DNA of 64,000 nucleotides from assembly GCF_021869535.1 (NCBI RefSeq), contig NW_026262668.1, positions 21,023,732 through 21,087,731 of the forward strand, in the 5' to 3' direction. Shown one piece after another: positions 11,291 through 23,652 of this stretch. Within the stretch, counting starts at the first letter, position 1; each line of letters starts with the position of its first letter. The stretch is from Mytilus californianus. Its lineage: Eukaryota; Mollusca; Bivalvia; Mytilida; Mytilidae. The notes under the pieces are model-generated. The model saw only the letters and a program-made list of their open reading frames with translations, was not told the origin of the DNA and did no database searches. The position numbers were made by a program, and so were the translations under genes.

Positions 11291-11917
11291 AGATATATTC
11301 TGGTTTTACATTTCATAGTAAATTGCAGTGAGTTTGTGTCACTGTACAATGGGACAAGGTAAAGACATTAATAGGACAATAACATTTCCCCCTCTTTGTA
11401 TAAAAAGGATGTCAGTAATTGGTCTAGGTGACACTCATCAAGTAATGGTTGTGTTTAAATAAAGACAATAATTTTTCACCTTTGTTTATTTATTTCACAC
11501 ACTCCAGTTGTTAAGGTTATCCGTCACTCAAATGTGAACAAAAATAGAGGATTGAGAAAAACAGTAAATAGAAAATTGTTGTAAATCGAAATATATATAT
11601 TTTGAGTGTACAGAAAGTTAAGATTACCTTTAAGAAAATTGAAAATCTATAACTATATCCTTTATGTATGTCAAATCACCTTTCGATAAGAACATTTTAC
11701 ACTCGACTTGTTTTCAATTGTGGGATTTTGGATAGCGCAAAACACCAAAATAAGTTTAATCTTTTTAAGACAAAACCCACATCTGCTGTACAATTTTGTT
11801 TAAAGCCTGGTATCTATGATGAGTTAATTCTTTCAATGATGTTGCATAGAGTTAGTCCTACTATCTCTGTTTGTTTTTCTCATATATTGTTGTCAATATA
11901 ATATAACGAAATTCTTT

Positions 11918-12125
11918 GCGACTGTCATACAAGTGAGAGGTATAGCTAGCTATAAACCAGGTTTAATCCACCATTTTCTCGATAAGGAAATGCCTGTACC
12001 AAGTCAGAAATATGACAGTTGTTTTCGATTCGATTGATGTGTAGGAGCTTTTGATTTTGTCATTTGATAAGGGGCTTTCCGTTTAGAATTTTCCTTGGAG
12101 TTCGGTATTTTTGTTATTTTACTTA
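11918..12125 (+). repeat. Dispersed mussel repeat R4
   Basis: It runs from GACTGTCATACAAGTGAGAG through CCACCATTTTCTCGATAAGG, the core CCTGTACCAAGTCAG and TTTCCGTTTAGAATTTTCCT to GGAGTTCGGTATTTTTGTTA. Co-linear with the copy at 21850-22068 and the reverse copy at 4705-4916. Confidence 0.85.
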
Positions 12126-12570
12126 TTCTAAAATTGAAAACAAATTGATTGGAAATGAATTATCCTCACCTCTGCCAATTGACCTTCATGAAATAACACA
12201 ATGTTTTATCAACCCTGGTGATGGTTTATCCAGAATAGCGTTACTGACCATATTTTGAAATAGTTATTCGAAAGGATTCAATAGTACACCATTCTTCGTT
12301 TTCATAATGGCAGTAAACTTGTATATCCTGTTGCAATACTTGATAAGTGATTGGATTATATTTGTGTCAAAGTTATGCCGAAAAACATTAAAGGTGTACC
12401 TTATTAGGTTGTTTATTAAATCTAAACTGAAACGAAAGCTCTTTGAATACATCACTAGTGAAAGATTTTTAGTCATTTTATTCTTAACATCATTTAAAAA
12501 GCCTGAACAATAATTTATTCAGTCGTGTTCTGTCTTTCAGTCAATTTCTGGCTAATCTTTAGCGATCAAT

Positions 12571-12665
12571 TTAGTACTGTTCAGACAATACGCTTACAGT
12601 AAATTCAGTACTGGTAAGACAATACGCTTGCAGTAAATTCAGTACTGTTCAATAACTTTTAGAAC
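12571..12665. repeat. 34-bp tandem repeat, about 2.7 units
   Basis: The unit AGTACTGTTCAGACAATACG plus CTTACAGTAAATTC starts at 12573, 12607 and 12641, the last being partial. Confidence 0.75.
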
Positions 12666-12965
12666 AATTCAGTATGATATGTACAGCTAAATAACATCTA
12701 CTGAACAGACCTTAATTGGCTGTAAGCGAATGGTTTGCAAACTAATAAGTTTACCGCAGTTGGTAAGTCTGGAAATAGACTGAAAGGTGGAAAACGACTT
12801 AATAATTTATTGTTAAGTACTTTAGAGCTGTTCAGATCAAAATGACCGTTTAGATAAAAAATGGTTTACTAGTGCAGGTAGTTAACATGTTGTACTTCGA
12901 AAAGAGTACTCGTACAGTAGGTATGGATTTTACAAATTAATGAAAAAAGTAAAATAAAAAAAATA

Positions 12966-13012
12966 AAAAAAACCGAACTCCAAGGAAATTCAAAACGGAA
13001 AGTCCCTTATCA
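12966..13012 (-). repeat. R4 end fragment
   Basis: AACCGAACTCCAAGGAAATT followed by CAAAACGGAAAGTCCCTTAT is the reverse complement of the R4 3' end. It follows an A-rich run, which fits a 3'-truncated or oppositely inserted copy. Confidence 0.6.
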
Positions 13013-14509
13013 AAGGGTTTTTGATTTGTGAATAACTTTTACAATCTATGATATTAGGTTGGGAGTTTGGAGTATATGATGAATCTTGATGTTAAATTGA
13101 TTAAAAATTGTGTGTTAAATCCTTTATGAAATTAAACTGAATTGTCATGTATACTAGTAATTGTTTAGAACGAAATCATCTTGTTATTGCAGAAAAGTCT
13201 TTGCTGTATGTGTTAATGAATAGAAAAGTTATAACTAGTAAGATGTACATGTATTATTGCCAGTACAGAAGATAACGAAATATTTTTGGAGGCGAAAGGA
13301 CTTCCAAAGAAATTGTTCATCAATTGGGACACTGATATTATATATACAAACTAGCAAAACCCATGCGATATATCAAGCTATAAAAGGCCCTGGCATGAAA
13401 AAATATGAAATAATCCAAGCGAGAAAAAACTGTAAGCTGTTTCTGACAATACATATTTTAGAGACTTTGTACCTCTTTGTATCTCCTGTGTAAGCATAAT
13501 AACTAATACCAAATAACACATAACACATAACATCAATCATTAGCTTTAGGAATAATTATTGAAGTCATTGAATAAGGGTTCTTTTAGCCAAACGTAGTGT
13601 CTTTATCATAAAGTGGATCCATTAACAACTAAAATAAAACATGAAGTTCGTATGGAAAGTTGTGGTAGACATGTCTTTCATGGAAGACTTGCATTCAAGT
13701 TTTTTTTATATGAGGCAACTGTTGAGCCCGGCAGGTATTTAGTTTCTTACATATTGGACTTTGCATGGTTGTTTTACTTTTCATCATACTTTTCAGTAAT
13801 CAGATATACAAATTTGCGGGAAATCGTATATCTTTTCTATGATATTTTACGATAAATCCCATAAACAATAAACAATGAACATCGGAAAAAATTCAACCGC
13901 AACTTTATTCTTTAGGACAATAGTATATATCCAAAATCGATTACGCGACAATGTATGCTTCCTTCGGGAGAATTCAATTGTTACTATGGTATAACGGTTT
14001 AAAAAAAATAAGACAATATTATATTGAACATGATTTAATAAACAATTAACTTAAATATACTTATTTACAATATACTATTAATTTTACGATATACTTTTCA
14101 CTAAGAACAGTATTGCTATCAGCTAGACACCATTATACCATTGACAAAAATCTTATTACATGGTTAACCAAATCTTGCAGATGACCGAAGCTTTCAAGAT
14201 ATATGATGAGTTTAATTTCATGTGAAACAAACTATTCCATGTTGTGTTTAACATGTTTAAAGAGGTATATATTAACACTGTATTACATGTGGCTTTCTGT
14301 AACTAAACATTCAAGTTGGTATTTTAACTAGCAATTTATAATTACACAATCTGATTGAAACACATATATACTGTGTCCACAATTGATCCTGTATCTCGAA
14401 CAATATCTTTGATAACTATACCAACCATATATGTCATTACATAATGCATGTATGTTAGTGAGTGTATGGAATCGCTACTTCTGATGTACAAAATGTTTTT
14501 AGGTGGTCA
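13013..14509. other. Unassigned non-coding stretch
   Basis: No feature supported. The short frames at 13257-13493 and 13613-13855 have no recognisable domain, no splice context and the composition of the surrounding DNA. Confidence 0.4.
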
Positions 14510-14640
14510 GAAGGAACTTTGTAGACTCTGGCAATGAAGGATCAGTACATAATGAAGGCACTTTGTAGACACTGGCAATGAAGGATCAGTACATAATGAA
14601 GGAACTCTGTAGACTCTGGTAATGTAGGATCAGTACATAA
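14510..14640. repeat. 44-bp tandem repeat, three units
   Basis: Units start at 14510, 14554 and 14598, each reading GAAGG(A/C)ACTTTGTAGAC, CTGGCAATGAAGGATCAG and TACATAAT. Divergence between units is only a few bases, so expansion was recent. Confidence 0.9.
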
Positions 14641-15190
14641 CACAGTAATTTATTTTTACGTTATATAAATGCCAGATAAGTATAGTTTTCTTGACTCTTA
14701 AATAGATTCATTGGTTTTCATTTTTCTCTTTTTTTTTAACATTAACGTTTTACAAAAACACAAAAACCGAAATAAACACTCATATGGCACAGTGAAAATG
14801 TGTTTTGGGGAATCTTTTTACAGAAGAAAGAAAAAGAGTCGAAAGGATAAAAAGAGAGTAGACAAAACATCACATGTAAACAAAAACGTCACAAGAAAAT
14901 GCAATTTTACATCAGACTTGGTCTAGAATTAGACCAACAATATACAAATCAGCACTATTGTTAAACTATTTCGATCTGTGAGTAATTTTCACCTGTATAT
15001 AATCATAGGAAGTTTGATAGTTTACTATAGTTTAATGTCTTTGTTTGAACCAGAAAAAGGATGATTTAACGTTTATAAGATAAACATATCATGTTCTATT
15101 AATCACATTATTATTTTGGTTTTTGTGTGGTAGAATTGCACAAAAATGCTTTTCATTTTAAGTCCAAAGTTTGTTTTCAAAGGAAATTAT
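14641..15190. other. 3' flank of the secreted-protein gene
   Basis: No independent gene supported. On the minus strand this is the 3' flank of the 15191-16423 gene. ATTAAA at 15031-15036 (minus) could be a weak poly(A) signal. Confidence 0.35.
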
Positions 15191-16423
15191 TTATCTCCGA
15201 CCTAGACCAAATCTCATCCCGTGAGACTTTGTACCGCACATCTTTCCAGTCATCAGATATTCAATCAATGTTTTTACAGAAGATAAGTCACATCTAGCAC
15301 CTCGCCTGGACATCGGTGGCATAAACATACTAGCTAATCCCAAATCGGCCGCCATGTCCATCATATCCGACATTAAATCAGGATCTATTCTTTGTTTCCG
15401 TGGAGGAGGTTTTCGGTCAAATCTTGAAGGTTTACGTGAATTGTAATTATTATATTTATTGTTTGTAGTTGTAAGTTCATTCTTCGAAATAGCACTGTTT
15501 GCAATGTCTTTAAACTGTTGACGATTTGACGAACTCAAAACTTGGGACAATCTGAGTCTGTTTGCTTCCTGTTGTGGCAACAATCCGGAACTCCGTTTAG
15601 ATATCGGTGTCGGTTTTAAGGGTTTAGTTTGAGTTTGGGATTGTTTAAAAACCCATTTTGTAGGGGTTGAAGAATTTTTTTTGCTTTCAGAAGACATCTT
15701 CCCAATGTTTTGTTTCAGTCCGAACAACGAACCTTGCTCTGTAGCAATTGTCTGACCTGATCTTTCTTGAAAATAAGGGTTTTGATTGCCTTCTAATCGA
15801 CGTTGTGGATAGGGATCAGATTGAATCATCGATTGTTGTTGTGGATAGGGATCAGATTGACGCATCGATTGTCGTTGTGGATAGGGATCAGATTGACGCA
15901 TCGATTGTCGTTGAACATATGGATCGGAAGGATTTCCTCTTTGATATGCATTATTTCTATTCAACCTGTTTATCGGGTTTTTATTGCCCGGTTGTCCTAC
16001 TTTGATTGCCATTGATTCTTGCTGTCCTTGCATTGCCTCTTGTCTAGCTGCTTTCGCGTCCGCCCTTGACGACATTTGATCTGCATAATCAATATCTGCC
16101 ATCATAAATGGTAACATTCCCATTAGCGGACTACCTTGCCCAAATCCACCGGAGAAAGGTTCCATATAAGGGGATGAAGTTGGACCCACATATGAGTCAA
16201 AACCTGTAATAAAGTACAAATATAAGGCACGGAACAAAGGTAAAGACAATAAATTATAAACATAAGATATTAAACAAGGGTATTGCCACTAAGTTACACT
16301 ATTTGAAGATCGGAAACATAAATATAAAAAAAAAAAAATTCTTGATATACCATATATATGACCAGCAAACCCAACGATATAAAAAAAAAGAAAAGAAAGA
16401 AATATAAGAGTTATTGTTTTCAT
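15191..16423 (-). CDS. Secreted Met/Gln-rich repeat protein, two exons
   Basis: Exon 1 is 16351-16423, the intron 16204-16350 (147 nt) and exon 2 15191-16203. The donor reads G|GTATAT and the acceptor TTATTACAG|GT. The split Gly codon (G + GT) keeps the phase, and the joined CDS is 1086 nt, encoding 361 residues. Residues 1-20 (MKTITLIFLSFLFFYIVGFA) form a clear signal peptide, which decides the ATG at 16423; an upstream in-frame ATG would only add a charged prefix. Residues about 34-60 are Gly/Pro/Met-rich. Residues 117-164 hold four 12-residue units (SDPYPQRQSMRQ). A basic Ser/Thr/Lys linker and a Met-rich block follow. Only two Cys occur (about 329 and 347), which could form one disulphide loop. 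The chain ends MRFGLGRR. The composition suggests an extracellular matrix-type protein (shell, byssus or mucus). The dibasic C-terminus preceded by Gly also resembles an amidated-peptide precursor. I recognise no named family. No frameshift is seen. Confidence 0.85.
15795..15940 (-). repeat. 36-bp coding minisatellite within the secreted-protein exon
   Basis: On the plus strand TGTGGATAGGGATCAGATTG recurs at 15804, 15840 and 15876, with a diverged fourth start at 15912, an exact 36-bp period. On the coding strand each unit specifies 12 residues beginning SDPYPQ. The arrays of short plus-strand frames here are antisense shadows. Confidence 0.9.
16204..16350 (-). other. Intron of the secreted-protein gene
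   Basis: 147 nt, GT at 16350-16349 and AG at 16205-16204 on the minus strand, AT-rich. Splicing is deduced from the signal peptide, the matched phase and the splice dinucleotides. Without it, exon 2 would lack any secretion signal. Confidence 0.8.
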
Positions 16424-18519
16424 AGAGATGATTTTAGTAATTCGTAAGCTCATGTAGTCATGATCAGCTCTTTGTTTTGGGGAAATCAAGAATACGAGAC
16501 CTGAGATGAATACATGTAGTATTTCATTATGATGTCTAAATTTGTCGGTGGCTGGTATAGGGAAATCATGAAAACCTTTTGTAGATTATTTTGTCTTGTA
16601 TACGTGTATGTATTAAACAATTGACTGTTTCTGTCTGTCGTTTATGAAATAAATGTAAGCACGGTCAACGCGTGTATAGCGCTCTTATGCGTCAAAAAGA
16701 AACATTCAGTTCTTTTAATGTCACTATGTGCTTAAACGTTTGGGAGGAGAGGAATTCTAAGTACAGAGTGGTAGCGATTAGCCGCTGGAATAGGTCACTC
16801 ATTGCTTAACAATAAATGATAAGGGCGAGGTATTTAGATTAAATATATAACAAGAATGCTGGTTATTTTATAAGTATATGTTGCCACTGAATAAAATAGT
16901 AGTATTTTAATAAATGTGGTAAAAAGCAGTCGTTAATTCATCAGACATTTATCAAATCTATTTTAACTTGCCATGAAATAGCTGAATAATGTTATCAGTC
17001 TATTTTTTGTCAAAAACATATGATAGGTATGTATTGTTTTTATATTCAAATTATATGAAAAGTTAAGATACAGCTGTTCATCTCTACCTAGTCATGGATT
17101 ATAATATTTGAACATCTATAGCAATATACATATATATATATGCATATCTTATAGTCGCATGCTACCGATTTCAGTTTCTTGAAGAAGAAAAAAAAAAACA
17201 TTTATTTAGTGCCTTTGAGATCAAAAGTTTGAAAAACTAAAAACTTTCGAACAACTTAATTTCAATATTTGCACATAAATTAATCAAATTTGATGATTGG
17301 AATCATGTCAATACAAAAACTCTGTCTTCAACAAAAATGTTTTGAAATCCAGGAAGAAAAGAAATTAATAAATGATTTCATGTTAATAAGTCGAGAGTGT
17401 CAGATTCAGGGAACCCACGCCCCCTTTTCTATTAAATTTGACGGTATTTCAATAACATTATGCTTATTTCTACCGCGCCCATTACACCAAACTCTTTATA
17501 CCAAAACAAAAAAATCGATGAGCCCCTCTGCAGCCCCTTTAAAAATCCTCTATCCGACGCTGTAGTCTAAATAAATTACATCACGGGAGAATAACCAGAT
17601 AATGTCAGTATACTATTTGTTAGGGACAGACATTGTCTCGAAAGAGGACCATCACCCACACCGATGAGATTTTATTGCATCAAATGACTAAAGTAAACAG
17701 TCCTAAAATAACTGGATTTTAATGGAAGAATGTTTAATTCTGAATGATTAATATGATATATGAATTTTTATGTCATTTGCTATTTGTTTTGAAACAAAGC
17801 TTCGTAGAAATAATATGTGTGACGTAATGTTAGTATATAGACTTAAATCTCAGGTATTTATATTGGACTGATATAGTCATTAACTTGCAATTTTGTCATA
17901 ATTTTACGATCAAAACATTTAATATAGTTTTTTACAATCAAGCAAAACAATAATACTCTGATAATTACTATAGTTAAACGTTATAATTGAAACAAAAACA
18001 TCTCTTTTTATGTCATTAGCCCCATGCCAAGTTTTAATCAATGTCACTAAAAAGGGAGATGATGTTCCTTGTTCATCTAGATTATGTTTTGATTGTTCAG
18101 TTTTAAATCATAATGGAGTACCATCATGGCTTGTTGCCTTTTCTTAAATCACGGTCATATTATGTGAAATTTTAGTATAATATGATCACTGTTATTTCAA
18201 GATTCTAAATAAATACATGTACCTTATGTATTCAAATTTACAGAGAAGATGTATTTGTTTACTATACATGTTTGCATGTAATACAAAGTAGCTTCTGAAA
18301 AAGCTGAATTTTGATTTACGTTCTAAATGGTCAATATGTATTCAGAAATATTTCGGATAAAATCCTAATTTCTTTGATTTAAATTAAAACACAACATTTA
18401 AACACAGTCTGGTTTGAAGAATGAATCAAAACGGTGGATTCACGGTTCTCTAACATTTGAAGATTCTAACTCACGTCTATCTAGCAATTGTCAAACAAAT
18501 AGACAGTTTTTATGTGTAA
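16424..18519. other. Upstream flank of the secreted-protein gene and unassigned DNA
   Basis: The first few hundred bases are the 5' flank of the minus-strand gene; I see no decisive promoter element. Bases 17400-17570 contain a C-rich block with 'CCCCTCTGCAGCCCCTTT' that resembles a decayed dispersed repeat. No gene supported. Confidence 0.4.
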
Positions 18520-20831
18520 ATAGTGTATAAGACCATTGCTGATCATTTTGATACTTTTTTTACAACTGTAGCAGCAGAATTAGTAAACAAATTACCAAAT
18601 GCCAAAGGCATATTTAGTGTTGTATCATCTATTTTTTGTTTTAAATTATAAAAGGAGAAATCCTACTGATATGAAATTTTTATTGAAACCTGTAACTAAA
18701 GATTTTGTGTATAAGGAATTGTCATCGCTCAATATTACAAAGAGCACTGGTTTAGATGAAATACCTGCAAACTTTATCAAGGATGGTGCTGGTATATCAC
18801 AAAAGCCAATCACAGCAATTATAAATCAATTAATTTTGACTGGCGTTGTTCCAAATAGTATGAAATATGCAAGAGTGAAACCTTTATGTAAAAAGAATGG
18901 TGCTCTTGATGTTGGTAATTATAGACCTGTTAGTATACTTAGCATTGTATCGAAAGTTCTTGAAAGGAGTGTTTATAACCAATTATCAGAGTTTTTACGA
19001 AATAACAAATTGTTATTTGAATTTCAATCAGGTTTCAGGGGTAAATACTCTACTGATGCATTTCTTATACATTTATTAGATTATATAAGAAAAAATAATT
19101 TAAATGTACTTATACAGGAATGATTATGTTAGATCTGCAAAAAGCCTTCGACACTGTCGACCACAATATTTTAAATAGTATGAAATATGCAAGAGTAAAA
19201 CCTTTATTTAAAAAGAATGGTGCTCTTAATTGATGTTGGTAATTATAGACCTGTCAGTATACTTAGCATTGTATCGAAAGTTCTTGAAAGGAGTGTTTAT
19301 AACCAATTATCAGAGTTTTTACGAAATAACAAATTGTTATTTGAATTTCAATCAGGTTTCAGAGGTAAATACTCTACTGATGCATTTCTTATACATTTAT
19401 TAGATTATATAAGAACAAATAATTTAAATGTACTTATACAGGAATAATTATGTTAGTTCTGCTAAAAGCCTTCGACACTGTCGATCACAATATTTTATGT
19501 TCAAAGCTTCTTACCTTTCTGATAGAATTCAATTTGTATCTTTAGATAATGTTATGTCGGAACCCATGGAAGTCACATGTGGTGTCCCCCAAGGAAGTAG
19601 CCAAGGACCGCTGTTATTTATAACATATATTAAAGATACGTCAATCAGTATTGATGAAGACTGCAAATTAATTTTATATGCTGATGATAGCGCTGTTTTA
19701 TATACTCATACAAATCCAGATACTATTTCTACAAAATTGGGAAAAGTTCTAGAAAAATGTTCAGACTGGTTAGTAGATAATAAACTGTCATTACATCTAG
19801 GGCAAACTGAATGTATGCTTTTTGGACCTCCAAAAAAAGATCAGGCAAAATATTAATTTAAAAAAAAAAACAGGTCAAATGTAATGATCACCTTATCAAA
19901 TCGACAAATTGTGTCAAATATTTCGGAGTTCACATTGATAAATTTTTAAATTGTGAACAAATTATTTCCAATATCATAAAAAAAGTTAATGCAAGATTAA
20001 AATTTTTATATAGATATGCAAAATGTTTGGATACTAGATCAAGGATGACTCTCACATCAGCTCTGATAACAATGCTATTTCGATTATTCCTTCTCTTCGT
20101 GGTATAATAGTCTGGGCATAGGGATGACAACAAAATTGCAAGTTGTACAGAATAAGGTGGTGAGATTCATCCTTGGTCTGGGTCCAAGGACTAGAATTAC
20201 ATGTGATATTTCAGAAAAAGTCAATATGCTATGCGTAAAAGACAGAGTTAGTCAACTTAGATTAAACCATGTATTCAATATATATCATGGACATGCTCCA
20301 GAGTATTTGTGTGAAAATTTTGATTTAAATAATCCAGAAGTTATGCACATAATAATTATTTTGTACCAAATATTAAAAACTGTAATAAAAACAGCTTTGT
20401 CTATAATGCTATACAAGACTGGAACAATAGATGATCCAATATAAATAATATATCAAATAGATCTGCTTTTAAGACTGCAGTTAAAATACAATTAAGAATA
20501 ACAGCAAGAAATATAGAAACTGGAGATTTTTTATATGTTTTTAAGAAACATTTGATCTTTCTTTCTTTTTTTTTGGTGAAAGTCAAATTTTAACAATAAA
20601 TTGAAATATTATTTTTATATATTTTCAAACAAGGGACATCATTGGAAATAAGCTATACTATGTAAGCTTCTATGGGATATCCCAGGCTTTTTTTTCTAAG
20701 CACTGTTTTTAAAATATATTATGATACTATTTTAAAAGTATATATATACATATTATTGTCTTGTCTTATGAATTTTTGTATATGTGCTTGAATTTGACTG
20801 AATAAAACTATAATATACTATACTATACTAT
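18520..20831 (+). mobile_element. Decayed non-LTR retrotransposon (CR1/L2/jockey type), ORF2 part
   Basis: The conceptual protein covers the reverse transcriptase and its C-terminal extension. It begins in the linker (DHFDTFFTTVAAELVNKLPN, from about 18535). RT motifs follow: KSTGLDEIPANF, NYRPVSILSIVSKVLE, FQSGFRGKYSTD, then a DLQKAFDTVDH-type block broken by frameshifts, GVPQGSSQGPLLF and the catalytic YADDSAVLY (about 19676). A C-terminal segment with VVQNKVVRFILG and DRVSQLRLNHVFN (20124-20330) completes it. The endonuclease and ORF1 are absent (5' truncated). Frameshifts occur at least near 18640, 19130 and 19860, and 'GSSQGP' replaces the usual GSILGP. The 3' end at about 20810-20831 is a short ACTAT-type tandem tail, not poly(A), as in CR1/L2-like elements. 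Confidence 0.85.
18854..19500 (+). repeat. 320-bp tandem duplication inside the LINE reverse transcriptase
   Basis: AATAGTATGAAATATGCAAG at 18854 recurs at 19174, and both copies run on through NYRPVSILSIVSKVLE to the block ending GTCGA(C/T)CACAATATTTTA. The second copy carries a 4-nt insertion near 19227 (GCTCTTAATTGATG against GCTCTTGATG) and a few substitutions. This duplicates RT motifs and by itself inactivates the protein. Confidence 0.9.
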
Positions 20832-20861
20832 TTGTCCATTGGTGATTATAAAAATATCGTC

Positions 20862-20912
20862 CTGAACATGCATGAAATATTTGGACGTTGAGCAACCCAC
20901 AATCAATCAATC
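20862..20912 (-). repeat. Short dispersed repeat R6 (CATGCATGAAATATTTG)
   Basis: CCTGAACATGCATGAAATAT, then TTGGACGTTGAGCAACCCAC and an AATC run, matches the reverse-oriented copy at 53360-53430 (ATATTTCATGCATGTTCAGG). A shorter relative lies at 25350-25392. Confidence 0.7.
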
Positions 20913-21849
20913 ATTAGTGCTAATATAGTAAGTCATTTTATATGATTGCAAAATCGTATCGTTGTAAATTATTGTCATTTGTATATTAGTGCTCTTTGAT
21001 GAAATAAATATATATTTTTTTTCTAATTTTGACTTCTTCCTCAACTATAAATTCGTCAGATCATTCAAACATTTATTTGAATTGGATTAGCTGTGATCAT
21101 TTTAATGTTTATTTGAGCTGGATTAATTAGCTGTGAATCTAATTACAGGTACATTCCATTAATCCTCATTGCATAAAAATCACGTTTCTCCAACAAGAAA
21201 TGATTTACCTATATACATATTCAAATGTTAGAGTAACGTGAACACTTTTTTAACACCATCAAAACTGATGATATATGTGCATTAATAGTGTTATACTGTG
21301 AAGCAGAGGAGGGGAGACATTGTACACACGGCACGGCTGAACAATAGCGTTTTTTTGAATGAGATAATTACGGGGGTGTTTAATTACCTTGACTACCCAT
21401 GGGGGTCTCGCACGGACGGCTAATGAGATAATAAACATAAGCAGTAATGATTATACAATCTACAATCTAATTGAACTGCAAATTCCAGGAGGCTGACGAG
21501 TTTCGTACTAATTCGGCTTGGACAATCATTGAATTTATTGATTTTAACTGATGGCATGTCCACTACACAAATAATCGTCACAATACAAAAATAAAAAGCT
21601 ATTCTACGTGGTTTTTTGGTTTGTAACCATGATTTACAAAACAAAGGGTTAATGCAGCCATCTAAGAGCAATGTAAAATATATAGACTGAATTATTCTGA
21701 TTTGGTTAGGATTTGACCAGTTTTAGGAAATTTCACAAGAATCTCCATACTGGAAGAAGAAAATTGTTCGTTTTCAGCGACTTATTATGGAGCAATGCAT
21801 GGAGACTTAAGTAGATCGAATTTTAGAATGTATAAACAGTATTCGGAAT
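20913..21849. other. Unassigned non-coding stretch
   Basis: AT-rich, with no supported gene. The 83-codon minus frame at 21420-21671 has no recognisable domain. Confidence 0.4.
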
Positions 21850-22068
21850 TTTATAAGACTGTCATACAAGTAAGATGTTTTAATAGCTAGCTATAAAACC
21901 AGGTTATAGCCACCATTTTCTACATAAGGAAATGCCTGTACCAAGTCAGGCATATGACAGTTGTTTTCCATTCGTTTGATGTGTATGCGCTTTTGAATTT
22001 GACATTTGATAAGGGACTTTCTGATTTGAATTTTCCTTGGAGTTTGGTATGTTTGTTATTTTTTCTTT
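21850..22068 (+). repeat. Dispersed mussel repeat R4
   Basis: Co-linear with 11918-12125: GACTGTCATACAAGTAAGAT, ACCACCATTTTCTACATAAG-like block, core CCTGTACCAAGTCAGG (about 21935-21950), then TTTTCCTTGGAGTTTGGTAT. This is the cleanest copy in the window. Confidence 0.88.
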
Positions 22069-22117
22069 TTACTGATATAAATTGTTACTGACGAATTTTT
22101 GAAATATTACCAATAAT

Positions 22118-22560
22118 GTATATAGAAATAAGAAGATGTGGTATGAGTGCCAATGAGACAACTCCCAATCCAAGTCACAATGTGTAAAAAGTAAATAATT
22201 ATAGGTCAAAGTACGGCCTTCAAAATGGAGCCTTGGCTCACACCGAACCGCAAGCTATAAAGGGCCCCAAACTGACCAGTGTAAAACAATTCAAACCGGT
22301 AAGCCAACGGTCTGATCTATTTAAAAAATGAGAAACGAGGAACACTTATGCACCACATAAACAAACGACAACCACTGAACAACAGGCTCCTGACTTAGGA
22401 CAGGTGCATACAAATGCAGCGGGTTTAAACGTTTTAACAGGCGCCAACCGTCACCCTAACCTGAAACAGTAGTGTAACATTACAACATAAAAAGACACAC
22501 TATAACATATCAATTGAAATGGCTTAGCTCGATTAAAAAGACATATAAACAAAAAACAAA
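22118..22560 (+). repeat. R1 variant copy with an alternative internal segment
   Basis: It starts AATAAGAAGATGTGGTATGA and keeps GGTCAAAGTACGGCCTTCAA and AGGCTCCTGACTTAGGACAG. Where other copies read CAACAATGAGCAAA, it reads AAAATGGAGCCTTGGCTCAC. The reverse-oriented fragment at 30600-30680 has this same variant, so there are at least two R1 subfamilies. Confidence 0.8.
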
Positions 22561-22867
22561 TAAACATATTCTAAACGAATAAATTTGATCTATGACACAA
22601 TATAATGCCATGTTCTTTTTTTTACAGAGACCGAATACAAATTCCCGCCAATACGGGACAGCTTCTTTTATAATACAAATTTACTCCTAACAATGTAAAA
22701 ATAAAGTAAACATTTGATGTAACATATCAATCTTTGATATAAATTTTAGGTATGCAAAAGAGTACATTCGATATAAAAACTTCAACAAAACAATCTTTTT
22801 CCATATTTAAAACTGACGAAGGAACGCTAAAATCATACAACATGATCTGAAAGTTTTGCATATAGCA

Positions 22868-23643
22868 CCTATAAAAATAAGAAGATGTGGTATGATTGCC
22901 ATTGAGACAACTCTCCACCAGAGACCAAATGACAGAAGTAAACAACTATAGGTCACCGTACGGCCTTCAACAATGAGCAAAGCACATACCGTTTAGTATA
23001 AATGACATATGTAAACAATTCAAACGAGAAAATTAACGGCCCGATTTATATACAAAACAATTAACGAAAAACAAATATGATATACAGCAACAAACGGCAA
23101 GTACTGAATTACAGGCTCCTGACTTGGGACAGGCACATACAGAATGTGGCGGGGTTAAACTAGTTTGTTGGCGACAAACCCTCCCCTAACCTGGGATAGT
23201 GATGTAACAGTACAACATAAATAAAAACTATGAAAATCAGCTGAATAGGGCTTAACTCATCAGATCGACACAAAGCAGAAAGACATTTAATAAAAACACA
23301 GACCGGACGTGGCAGGGTATTTATACATCCCCACAACAAAAAAGACAACAAGTACAGATCTGAGAGTACTCGCAGTTACTGACAGCCAATAACAACTAAT
23401 AACAAAATCATGCATCTAAGACTAAAACTTCAATCAGTACTCATCAAACATCCATTGGATTTAGTGTAAAGACATCATTAACAGTCGGAGAATAACAATG
23501 TACAATGCTAAGACACAGGTATTGATATATTGTAGGGCCATGCATGTGTATATGTATATAAAAAGAATGTTTAGTTTGATTTTAATTTACTGATAACAAA
23601 ATCAATAGTAATACCAATAAAAACAATATTCAAATATCTAATT
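22868..23643 (+). repeat. Dispersed mussel repeat R1, longest copy
   Basis: It runs from AATAAGAAGATGTGGTATGA through the full block order and past GTGTAAAGACATCATTAACA into a tail (GATAACAAAATCAATAGTAA, CAATATTCAAATATCTAATT). That tail is shared with 40680-40760 and 30250-30320. It stops at about 23643, exactly where the Penelope-like fragment begins. Confidence 0.85.
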
Positions 23644-23652
23644 ATCTTGTCT

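Noticed and set aside
15748-16015. Two plus-strand ORFs with DRDQID / LWIGIRLTHR repeats
   Set aside because: Antisense to the secreted-protein exon, whose sense frame has a signal peptide and intron support.
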